From: an uncultured Hyphomicrobiales bacterium
Lineage (GTDB): Bacteria > Pseudomonadota > Alphaproteobacteria > Rhizobiales > Beijerinckiaceae
Direction of reading: 5' to 3'
Length of the DNA: 10,721 nucleotides
NCBI GenBank assembly: GCA_903932565.1
Contig: CAIZGQ010000149.1
Location: forward strand, 1 to 10,721
The notes under the pieces are model-generated. The model did not search any database. It had not been told where the DNA came from and worked only from the letters and a program-made list of their open reading frames with translations. The translations under genes were made by a program, and so were the position numbers. Positions 1 to 6,339 of this stretch are shown piece after piece (position 1 is the stretch's first letter; every line of letters begins with the position of its first letter).

Positions 1-15
1 AACGGCTTTCCCTTC

Positions 16-34
16 GCTGCCATTGTCTGGCAGC
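16..34 (+). promoter_or_regulatory. Hairpin directly upstream of the ribosome binding site of the small His/Met gene
   Basis: GCTGCCA (16-22) and TGGCAGC (28-34) form a perfect 7-bp stem with a 5-nt loop. The stem ends exactly where the Shine-Dalgarno AGGGAG (35-40) begins. In the mRNA it could stabilise the 5' end or modulate ribosome access. The sequence shows only the dyad and its position; the function is inferred, and a chance GC-rich dyad is possible. Confidence 0.35.
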
Positions 35-47
35 AGGGAGTTTCAAC

Positions 48-299
48 ATGAAGTATCTTCTCACCGTCGGTGTTCTGCTCGCCAGCGTCGCAATCCTGCC
101 GGCACAGGCCATGACCCCCGCTGCCATCTCCGGCGCCGCCGACACGGGCATCGCCAGCTCTGTCACCCAGGTCCGCATGGATGGGGACGAGGGCATGCAC
201 CGCCGTCATCGCATGCATCGGGAGATGCGTCGGCACATGCATCACCGCATGGAGCGTCGCCATCGTCACACGGACATGCATCACGGCGATCGCATGTGA
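48..299 (+). CDS. Small secreted His/Met/Arg-rich protein, possible metal binder
   Basis: This 83-residue protein belongs to no family I recognise by name. The ATG start has AGGGAG 7 nt upstream. Residues 1-21 are a clear Sec signal peptide: a Lys, a hydrophobic core and an AQA cleavage site before Met22. A short neutral linker follows. Residues 50-83 are extremely biased: 10 His, 7 Met and 11 Arg in 34 positions. Within this tail are four HxxM or MxxH motifs: HREM (57-60), MRRH (60-63), HHRM (65-68) and HTDM (74-77). Such motifs are known from the silver/copper-binding periplasmic protein SilE, which suggests but does not prove soft-metal binding. The high Arg content could instead point to interaction with anionic surfaces. 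No metal exporter or sensor is adjacent. The gene ends at the terminator at 311-336. That it is a real gene is well supported by its signal peptide, ribosome binding site and terminator; its function is open. Confidence 0.75.
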   Translation: MKYLLTVGVLLASVAILPAQAMTPAAISGAADTGIASSVTQVRMDGDEGMHRRHRMHREMRRHMHHRMERRHRHTDMHHGDRM

Positions 300-310
300 T
301 CTTATAAAAA

Positions 311-336
311 AGGGCCCGGCGAAAACCGGGCCCTCT
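311..336. terminator. Bidirectional rho-independent terminator between convergent genes
   Basis: GGGCCCGG (312-319) pairs with CCGGGCCC (326-333) around the loop CGAAAA, and A311-T334 extends the stem to 9 bp. On the plus strand it is followed by TCTTT. On the minus strand it is followed by a run of six T (complement of 306-311). It therefore serves the small gene ending at 299 weakly and the phosphoesterase gene ending at 365 strongly. Confidence 0.9.
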
Positions 337-364
337 TTGGATGAAACCGAAGTCATTCCGATTT

Positions 365-2191
365 TTATTTGATGTCAGCCTGCAGGCCCAAGGTGCGGCC
401 CGGGTAACCCGCCGTATCAAAGTAAACCGTTGAGCCAACAGTTTGCGTCTGCACAGCGGTGACCCGGCCTGCTGCGTCAGGCTCAGACTTCACCATGCGC
501 GGTGTCGCTTTGACGCTGGCCCCATTGGGCATCGCTTCACTCAAGACACGCCCCACGAGCTTGCCCTTGTCCTTGATGCGCAGGTCGAGCAGGCGGGCGA
601 TTGTCTTGCCGATATCGGCGTTGCTCGCGGGTGCTGTGTCCACGAAGCCCTTGCGGAAGCTCGGGCCGATCGCACCCATGATGTTGCGCGTGTCTGCCCG
701 TGAGAAACTGCCGTGCATGCCCTGACCCTGCTGCAGGCCGGTATCAGCGATTTGCACGCCGCAGGTGGTGGGATCCGCACAGCCCGTCGAGAACGAGCGG
801 AAGTTGACGGCGATGGCCGGCATCGGCGTCACAGCCGTGCCTTTCAAGGCAATCGCGGAGAGGGGCAGCGTGCCGGGGATGGGGCCCAGGCTGTCATCCA
901 CAAAGAGGCCGCTGACATAATCCTGCTCTGCGAGAATGCTGACCACTTTGGCGGCCAGGGCCTTGTCGCCGCTGGGGATGTAGACGAGGTCCGAGCCACC
1001 GTTGGCCGCGACCACCACGTCCGGCTTGGCTGCGTCCTTGCCGATCAAACCATTGGCGCGCGAGGGCACCGCGTCACCCGCCACGGCCGCCCCTTTTGCA
1101 TCGGGATCAAACAAGGGAAGCCCGAGTCCGTGGGCAATATCGATGGCCAGAAAGCCCGGCGGCAAAAGGTTGGCCGGCACGTTCTTGTAGGTCTGAGACG
1201 CGGCAAAGCTCGTCGCGCTTTCCTTCGAGATCGTCGAGAAGCCGTGGTCGGATGTCAGGATCACGTCCGTGTCGCCCTCCAGGCCCTGCGCCTTCAAGGC
1301 TGCTAGCACGTTGGCGAGGTTGGTATCCGTGTTGCGGATGGAGGCCATGGAGGTTGGCCCATTGATGCCGGGCAGCAATCGCCCAAGGCTATCGCCCTGG
1401 TTGTGCTGGCTCCCATCCGGGTCGCGCTGCCAGATCACCATGAGGAACGGCTTCTGACGCTCCTTGAAGAGCGGCATGACAGCCTTGGTCGCCACATCCG
1501 TGAACCAGGCCTGCTGTTCGACGTTGGCGACCACGGTCCCGCCTGTCGTGCTGTTGCCAGCCTGCCCATTTGCGCCGCGTGTCGGGGCCTGGGCTGCAAG
1601 GCCGGCCGCCTGCAGGCGCTTCTGCACATCGGCTGAGACGGGCACACCACCCGCGCGCCCAGTGGAATCGTCGATAATGACGGAGGTCTCGCCGGTGCGA
1701 GCCGTGTGATCGAAAATGAGGGCCGGACCCAGCTTGCCGATGGAGGCTGTCGAATAACCCTTGGCCCGTGCGGCCTTGAGGATCGTCTCCTCGTTCAGAT
1801 AATCCCCTGCAAAATGTTCATCGACATCGCCCAGAACCGGATCGCTTTCCAGAAAGGGTGTCAGGCTGTTGCCAGCGCCGGGCACCTGGAAGCCGGTGTA
1901 GATCGTGTTCGAAAAATCACCCGTATCCCCAATCTGGTGGCCCGTGGCCATGCCGGAAGCATTGGCCGTGGTGAAGGTTGGGAACAGCGAATGGGAATTG
2001 GTAAAGCGCACACCCTGCGCCAGTAGCGCAGCCATGGCCGGGGCATTTTGCGGCGTGGCAAGGCCGGCACGCATGCCATCGGCAACAAACAAGATGACGT
2101 TGTGGGGCCGGGGCTCGGCCACCGCGGCATGGAGCGGGGCGACACTCGCAAAAAGGATGGATAGAAGAGAGCATAAACGAGTGGAACGCAT
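365..2191 (-). CDS. Secreted type I phosphodiesterase / alkaline phosphatase-superfamily protein
   Basis: The gene encodes 608 residues of the nucleotide pyrophosphatase/phosphodiesterase branch of the alkaline phosphatase superfamily. Residues 1-25 are a Sec signal peptide (probable AVA cleavage before Glu26), so it acts in the periplasm or outside the cell. Superfamily metal-site signatures are visible: VADGM with Asp38; FPTFTTAN (70-77), where Thr74 aligns with the NPP Thr nucleophile; Asp257/Asp259/His263 in the QRDPDGSQH stretch; SDHG with Asp315-His316; and GMHG with His493. The expected two-metal phosphoesterase site thus looks complete. The exact substrate (phosphodiester, phosphomonoester or nucleotide) cannot be read from sequence. 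The ATG start is preceded by GGAG 11 nt upstream. A PhoB box with a matching -10 lies at 2227-2260, implying induction by phosphate starvation. The gene is monocistronic, ends at a strong terminator, and is divergent from queC. Confidence 0.9.
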   Translation of the reverse strand: MRSTRLCSLLSILFASVAPLHAAVAEPRPHNVILFVADGMRAGLATPQNAPAMAALLAQGVRFTNSHSLFPTFTTANASGMATGHQIGDTGDFSNTIYTGFQVPGAGNSLTPFLESDPVLGDVDEHFAGDYLNEETILKAARAKGYSTASIGKLGPALIFDHTARTGETSVIIDDSTGRAGGVPVSADVQKRLQAAGLAAQAPTRGANGQAGNSTTGGTVVANVEQQAWFTDVATKAVMPLFKERQKPFLMVIWQRDPDGSQHNQGDSLGRLLPGINGPTSMASIRNTDTNLANVLAALKAQGLEGDTDVILTSDHGFSTISKESATSFAASQTYKNVPANLLPPGFLAIDIAHGLGLPLFDPDAKGAAVAGDAVPSRANGLIGKDAAKPDVVVAANGGSDLVYIPSGDKALAAKVVSILAEQDYVSGLFVDDSLGPIPGTLPLSAIALKGTAVTPMPAIAVNFRSFSTGCADPTTCGVQIADTGLQQGQGMHGSFSRADTRNIMGAIGPSFRKGFVDTAPASNADIGKTIARLLDLRIKDKGKLVGRVLSEAMPNGASVKATPRMVKSEPDAAGRVTAVQTQTVGSTVYFDTAGYPGRTLGLQADIK

Positions 2192-2210
2192 GATCGAGCC
2201 GTCTCCAGAA

Positions 2211-2226
2211 AAGCGATATCTCGCTT
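2211..2226. repeat. 6-bp inverted repeat at the predicted transcription start of the phosphoesterase gene
   Basis: AAGCGA (2211-2216) and TCGCTT (2221-2226) are perfect inverted repeats around TATC. Read on the minus strand, the dyad begins immediately after the proposed -10 hexamer. It would be either a 5'-terminal mRNA hairpin or a repressor operator covering the start site. Only the symmetry is seen; the role is inferred. Confidence 0.4.
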
Positions 2227-2260
2227 CCTATGGGTTTGGCGGATGACAGGTTGATGACAA
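2227..2260 (-). promoter_or_regulatory. PhoB box plus -10 element of the phosphoesterase gene
   Basis: On the minus strand, TTGTCAT (2260-2254) and CTGTCAT (2249-2243) form a direct repeat with a 4-nt spacer and 11-bp period. This matches 13 of 14 informative positions of the classical Pho box CTGTCAT-N4-CTGTCAT. Ten nucleotides downstream is CATAGG (2232-2227), sharing ATAG with the TATAGT -10 of E. coli phoA, at the same distance from the box. No separate -35 is evident, as expected when PhoB replaces it. The target gene encodes a secreted phosphoesterase, which is functionally coherent. A start site near 2220 would give a leader of roughly 30 nt. Confidence 0.8.
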
Positions 2261-2262
2261 GA

Positions 2263-2280
2263 CTTTGCACGGTTGCAAAG
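2263..2280. repeat. 7-bp inverted repeat in the queC / phosphoesterase intergenic region
   Basis: CTTTGCA (2263-2269) and TGCAAAG (2274-2280) are perfect inverted repeats around CGGT. The dyad sits just outside the Pho box and 44 nt before the queC ATG. A -10-like TAAAAT (2284-2289) follows directly, so the dyad would cover the -35/spacer region of a queC promoter. It could be an operator or a hairpin. It does not resemble a preQ1 riboswitch. Confidence 0.4.
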
Positions 2281-2323
2281 CTGTAAAATCCATTTCAGCG
2301 GAGCCGGATGCTTGACCAGTTTG

Positions 2324-3043
2324 ATGAACCCCGAAGTGCCCATTCTGCAGGATGGCGCGCTTGTTCTGTTTTCCGGTGGACAGGATTCCACCACGTCGCT
2401 GGCCTGGACGTTAGAGCGTTGTGACCGTGTCGAGACGATCGGCTTTGATTACGGGCAGCGTCATCTGGTTGAGCTCGACTGTCGTCCGACTGTGCTGGAG
2501 GCCATGACGGCGCTCAATTCAGATTGGCGGGCGCGGCTTGGTGAGGATCATATGGTCGATCTGCGCTCGCTCGGCCAAGTGTCCAACACAAGCCTAACGC
2601 AGGACGTCGCGTTTCAGATGGGCGAGGCGGGCCTGCCCAACACGTTTGTGCCGGGCCGCAACCTCATTTTTCTGGCGTTCGCCGCAGCAGTTGCCTATCG
2701 GCGCGGCCTCAAGCACATCGTCACGGGCGTCTGCGAAACAGATTATTCCGGGTATCCCGATTGTCGCGACGACACGATCAAAGCGATGCAGGTTGCGCTG
2801 AACCTCGGGATGGAGCGGCGGTTTGTTCTGCACACGCCCCTGATGTGGATCGACAAGGCGCGGACGTGGGAGCTGGCGCAGCACCTTGGCGGTGACGCCT
2901 TCACCGAGCTAGTGCGGACGCAGACCCATTCCTGCTATCTGGGCGATCGATCGGTGCTGCATGACTGGGGCTATGGCTGCGGGTCGTGCCCGGCCTGCGA
3001 GTTGCGACGCGATGGATATGCGCGTTGGCAGGCTTTGGCGTGA
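2324..3043 (+). CDS. queC: 7-cyano-7-deazaguanine synthase QueC
   Basis: QueC is the cytoplasmic ATP-dependent enzyme that converts 7-carboxy-7-deazaguanine to preQ0, the precursor of tRNA queuosine. From this ATG it is 239 residues, near the family's usual length. Diagnostic features are the PP-loop SGGQDS (17-22); the FDYGQRH segment shortly after; the NTFVPGRN and GVCETDYSGYPDCRD blocks; the TPLMWIDKA segment; and a C-terminal zinc site with Cys204, Cys219, Cys222 and Cys225. The Cys204-Cys219 gap is longer than in E. coli QueC. The start is uncertain. ATG 2324 is the first ATG but lacks a close Shine-Dalgarno, while in-frame TTG 2312 has GGAG 8 nt upstream and would add four residues. Upstream in-frame TTG 2273 lies inside an inverted repeat and is unlikely. 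No queD, queE or queF is adjacent, so the rest of the pathway must be encoded elsewhere. Confidence 0.96.
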   Translation: MNPEVPILQDGALVLFSGGQDSTTSLAWTLERCDRVETIGFDYGQRHLVELDCRPTVLEAMTALNSDWRARLGEDHMVDLRSLGQVSNTSLTQDVAFQMGEAGLPNTFVPGRNLIFLAFAAAVAYRRGLKHIVTGVCETDYSGYPDCRDDTIKAMQVALNLGMERRFVLHTPLMWIDKARTWELAQHLGGDAFTELVRTQTHSCYLGDRSVLHDWGYGCGSCPACELRRDGYARWQALA

Positions 3044-3192
3044 TCCTACCCCAATGACCTGATCGACCGCGCCAACGCCTTGGGTCGCAGCCTTGATGTT
3101 GCAACGCCAGGCGAACTGGGGAATGGTCGTCCCGAATTTCGACCCCCCACAGGTCAGACCTCCCCAACTTCAGGCCTCGAGGGTCACGTTTT

Positions 3193-4947
3193 TTGTCCCA
3201 GCGTTCCGAGCGATTTTTTCCGCACTGGCTTCGTGTCTTTGTTCGCACGCGCGAAACCGGCATGGGTCTCGTGGCGGTGGGAATTGGGGCACTCAGCGGG
3301 TGCCTTGTTGCGGCTATCCGGGATCTCTCGCAACGCCTGCATGAAGATCTGTTTGGCCTTGCTCCGCAAGCGTATCTTTCGCTTGCACAGTCCATCCCCT
3401 GGTGGCGTCTGGTTACCGTGCTGCTCTGTGGCGGTCTGTTCCTCGCCTTGTTCAGTGCTGTCGCCAAACAACGGTTTCAGGATCGCTTGTTTGATGCGAT
3501 CGAGGCCAACGCGTTATTTGGCGGACGCCTCTCGATGTCCGGCAGTCTGTTCATCACGGCGCAGACGCTGATCTCCAACGCCTTTGGCGCATCGGTTGGG
3601 TTGGAGGCGGCCTATACGCAAATCTGTGCGGCTTGTGCGTCTTTTTTCGGGCGCGGGCTCGCGGCACGACGCGCCGACATGCGGCTGCTTGTGGGATGCG
3701 GAACTGCGGCGGCCATCGCTGCGGCCTTTGATGCGCCGGTTGCTGGCGCGTTCTACGCGTTTGAAGTTGTGCTTGGCACGTATTCGGTTTCGTATCTTGT
3801 GCCCGTCATGGCGAGCGCGATTGTTGCAAGCTCTGTCGCCGATTTTGTGTCGAACGACAATGAACATGTCATCGTCGATCATCTTCAATCTGTGTCCGGT
3901 CTGCAATTCGCCCATGTGGTGGCGATCGGCGTGCTTTGTGCGGCATTCAGCATTCTGATCATGCTTGCGGTTGCGCAGGCCGAACGCGGACTGAAATTTT
4001 CAAAGCTGCCCGTGTTCTTAAGGCCCTTGCTTGGTGGGCTTTGTGTTGCAGGTCTTGCCATCCTGTCTCCCATTGCGTTGGGGTCTGGCCATGGCGCCTT
4101 GAAGCTGACACTCGTCACCGCAGCGCCGCTTGCGATTCTTGTGAGTGCGCTTGTGATCAAGGCGCTTGCGTCCGCAATCTCGTTGGGGTCCGGCTTTCGC
4201 GGCGGTTTATTTTTCGCCTCACTGTTGTTGGGAAGCCTGGTCGGTCGGATTTACGCGCAGGGACTTGAAGCGCTGACCGGCGTGCATTTTGACGCAACGA
4301 TGGCGGCCATCGCGGGCATGGCAGCGCTCGGCACAGGCGTCATCGGCGCGCCAGTTGCCATGAGCGTTCTGGCCCTTGAGGTCACTGGCGATTTCTCCAT
4401 GACGATTGCTGCTTTTGTGGCGTCTGCCATTTCAGCCCTCATCGTACGGGACCTGTTTGGCTACAGCTTTGCAACCTGGCGCTTTCATTTGCGGGGCGAA
4501 AGCCTGCGCGGCCCGCATGACGTGGGTTGGGTCAAGGACATGACGCTCGCGCGCCTGATGTCGAAGGATATCCGCACCGCTTTGAAGGACACGCCGCTTG
4601 CCAACCTGCGCAAGGCGTTCCCCATTGGCTCGGCCAAGCTCATTGTGATTGTCGATGAGTCCGGCCGCTATTGCGGGGGCCTTCCTGTGGTTGATCTGCA
4701 TAGCATCGACAACGAGACCGCTGACGCGAGCCTCAAAAACATATTGCAGATGCAGGACGTCTGTCTCCCGGCCAACAGCAATGTCCGTGACGCGCTGCGT
4801 TTGTTTGAGCGGTCTGAAATGGACACGCTGGTCGTCATCGACTCGGTCGAGAACCGCTTTCCGATTGGTATTCTGACAGAAGCCCATGCGCTGCGCCGCT
4901 ATGGTGAGGAATTGGAGCGACTCAATCGCGATGTATTAAAAGCCTGA
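3193..4947 (+). CDS. ClC-family chloride channel/transporter with C-terminal CBS pair
   Basis: This 584-residue integral membrane protein has a ClC core (about residues 22-435) and two C-terminal CBS domains (about 455-508 and 516-572). The P-loop-like filter segment reads SVGLEAAYTQ (134-143) instead of the GREGP of E. coli ClC, with Glu138 in the gating-glutamate position. The segment FDAPVAGAFYAFEVVLG (179-195) follows. GSGFRGGLFFASL (332-344) corresponds to the second filter region, and Tyr424 in GYSFATW probably matches the central Tyr. The second, proton-side Glu of E. coli ClC aligns with Val192. No ATG or GTG occurs between the upstream in-frame stop and the conserved core, whereas TTG 3193 has GAGGG (3179-3183) 9 nt upstream, so TTG is chosen. 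ATG 3262 lacks a ribosome binding site. The CBS pair may bind adenine nucleotides, as is common in the family. Ion selectivity and channel-versus-antiporter mode cannot be decided here. Confidence 0.92.
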   Translation: MSQRSERFFPHWLRVFVRTRETGMGLVAVGIGALSGCLVAAIRDLSQRLHEDLFGLAPQAYLSLAQSIPWWRLVTVLLCGGLFLALFSAVAKQRFQDRLFDAIEANALFGGRLSMSGSLFITAQTLISNAFGASVGLEAAYTQICAACASFFGRGLAARRADMRLLVGCGTAAAIAAAFDAPVAGAFYAFEVVLGTYSVSYLVPVMASAIVASSVADFVSNDNEHVIVDHLQSVSGLQFAHVVAIGVLCAAFSILIMLAVAQAERGLKFSKLPVFLRPLLGGLCVAGLAILSPIALGSGHGALKLTLVTAAPLAILVSALVIKALASAISLGSGFRGGLFFASLLLGSLVGRIYAQGLEALTGVHFDATMAAIAGMAALGTGVIGAPVAMSVLALEVTGDFSMTIAAFVASAISALIVRDLFGYSFATWRFHLRGESLRGPHDVGWVKDMTLARLMSKDIRTALKDTPLANLRKAFPIGSAKLIVIVDESGRYCGGLPVVDLHSIDNETADASLKNILQMQDVCLPANSNVRDALRLFERSEMDTLVVIDSVENRFPIGILTEAHALRRYGEELERLNRDVLKA

Positions 4948-4995
4948 GAAAACAATATAAAATTTGCGACTATCGATTTCTCTACAATCTCAAAA

Positions 4996-5016
4996 TGTAT
5001 GATCGGAGTTCATACA
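4996..5016. promoter_or_regulatory. 21-bp interrupted dyad, candidate operator upstream of the MFS gene
   Basis: TGTATGA (4996-5002) and TCATACA (5010-5016) are perfect 7-bp inverted repeats separated by 7 nt. They lie 100 nt before the MFS start in a 168-nt gap. A -10-like TATGAT (4998-5003) overlaps the left arm, but no convincing -35 was found. The geometry fits a dimeric repressor or activator site. No regulator gene lies in the window. Confidence 0.45.
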
Positions 5017-5115
5017 GATTGTTCGCGGGTGGATAACGTCCCTGGCCGACGGCACGATTTGCATCCATGACGTGATGTGCGTTAAGCGAATTTGAAAAGG
5101 GCGGGTGCGTGCGTG

Positions 5116-6339
5116 ATGGGTCAGATTGAGACTGTTGTTGATGACCAGAATTTGACGGCGCGTCGCAATGTGCGCCTGCTGGCGGCCGCACAGGCGCTTG
5201 CCGGGGCCAATTCCACCGTCATCATCACAACCGGCGCGATCGTTGGCTCTGTGCTGGCGCCCCGTGCCGGGCTGGCAACGCTGCCGGTGTCCTTCTTCGT
5301 TGTTGGCACGGCGCTGGCGACTTTGCCCGCCGGATGGATCGCACGGCACTATGGACGCAATAGTGTGTTCACGCTGGGCACAGGCTGCGGCGCCATCGTC
5401 GGCCTTGTTGCCGCTCTGGCAATTTATCTGGGGTCGTTTCCACTCTTCTGCGTCGCGACGTTCATTGGTGGATTTTATCAAGCCGTTGCGCAGACGTTTC
5501 GATTTGCTGCCACCGACACGGCGATTATTTCATTCCGGCCAAAAGCCTTGTCGTGGGTCATGGCGGGCGGCGTGTTTGCCGGGGTGCTCGGACCGCAGAT
5601 GGTCAACCTGACGATGAACATGTGGCTGCCCTACATGTTCATGGTGAGCTTCTTGGTGCAGAGCGTGGTTGCACTTGTCGCGATGGCGGTTTTGGCTGGC
5701 ACGCATTTGCCCAAGCCCTCAGCCAAGTCCCATGCGGGCGGGCGATCGCTTTCGGAAATTTCACGCCAGCCGAAATTCATTGCCGCTGTTCTGAGCGGCA
5801 CTATCAGTTATGCGCTGATGAACCTGATGATGACGTCTGCGCCGCTTGCCATGAAGATGTGCGGCCTCTCCATCGAGTCGGCCAATTGGGGCATTCAATG
5901 GCACGTCGTTGGCATGTATTTGCCGAGCTTCTGGACTGGCGGGTTCATCAAGCGCTTCGGCGCTCCAGCCATCGTCACAACGGGCATGATGTTGATGGCC
6001 TGCGCGGCGTTTGTCGGCCTGTCCGGCATCACAGAATTTCATTTCTGGACGGCGCTCATTCTGCTTGGCGTTGGTTGGAACTTTGGCTTTGTCGGTGCAT
6101 CCGCCATGGTGGTGGAATTGCATCGGCCCGAAGAAAGTAGCCGGGTACAGTCCTTCAATGACTTTCTGGTGTTTGGCAGCATGGCGTTGACATCATTTTC
6201 ATCCGGCCAAATTTTGGCAAACTTCGGATGGTCCTATGTCAATTATGTTGCCTTCCCACCGATCATCTTTGCCATTGGCACGCTGTTGCTGACGGGCGCG
6301 TTTCGCAAGCGCCTCGCGCACCCCATCACGGCAGCCTGA
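5116..6339 (+). CDS. Major facilitator superfamily transporter
   Basis: The gene encodes 407 residues of inner-membrane permease with a pattern of about 12 hydrophobic segments split by a hydrophilic central loop (near residues 202-215, with PKPSAKSHAGGRS). The MFS motif A between helices 2 and 3 is visible as GWIARHYGRN (73-82). ATG 5116 is chosen: A/G-rich AAAAGGGCGGG lies upstream, though its spacing is long (about 14 nt to AGGG). GTG 5113 and TTG 5092 are in-frame alternatives, but TTG has no visible Shine-Dalgarno. The substrate is unknown; no catabolic operon partner is present. The gene is probably monocistronic, with a dyad (4996-5016) in its promoter region. Its stop codon abuts the stop of the convergent DsbA-family gene, leaving no room for an intergenic terminator. 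Confidence 0.9.
   Translation: MGQIETVVDDQNLTARRNVRLLAAAQALAGANSTVIITTGAIVGSVLAPRAGLATLPVSFFVVGTALATLPAGWIARHYGRNSVFTLGTGCGAIVGLVAALAIYLGSFPLFCVATFIGGFYQAVAQTFRFAATDTAIISFRPKALSWVMAGGVFAGVLGPQMVNLTMNMWLPYMFMVSFLVQSVVALVAMAVLAGTHLPKPSAKSHAGGRSLSEISRQPKFIAAVLSGTISYALMNLMMTSAPLAMKMCGLSIESANWGIQWHVVGMYLPSFWTGGFIKRFGAPAIVTTGMMLMACAAFVGLSGITEFHFWTALILLGVGWNFGFVGASAMVVELHRPEESSRVQSFNDFLVFGSMALTSFSSGQILANFGWSYVNYVAFPPIIFAIGTLLLTGAFRKRLAHPITAA

Noticed and set aside
713..1306. 197-codon plus-strand ORF antisense to the phosphoesterase gene
   Set aside because: It is an Arg/Gly-rich shadow frame over a clearly coding minus-strand gene, with no recognisable domain and no ribosome binding site.
2192..2323. 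preQ1 riboswitch upstream of queC
   Set aside because: The 7-bp hairpin has only a 4-nt loop and lacks the C-rich long loop and A-rich pairing tail of class I preQ1 riboswitches. I saw no class II pattern either.
3044..3192. Hidden small gene or terminator between queC and the ClC gene
   Set aside because: Only short palindromes (GTTGCAAC 3098-3105, AGGTCAGACCT 3151-3161) are present. No stem followed by a T-run and no supported ORF was found.
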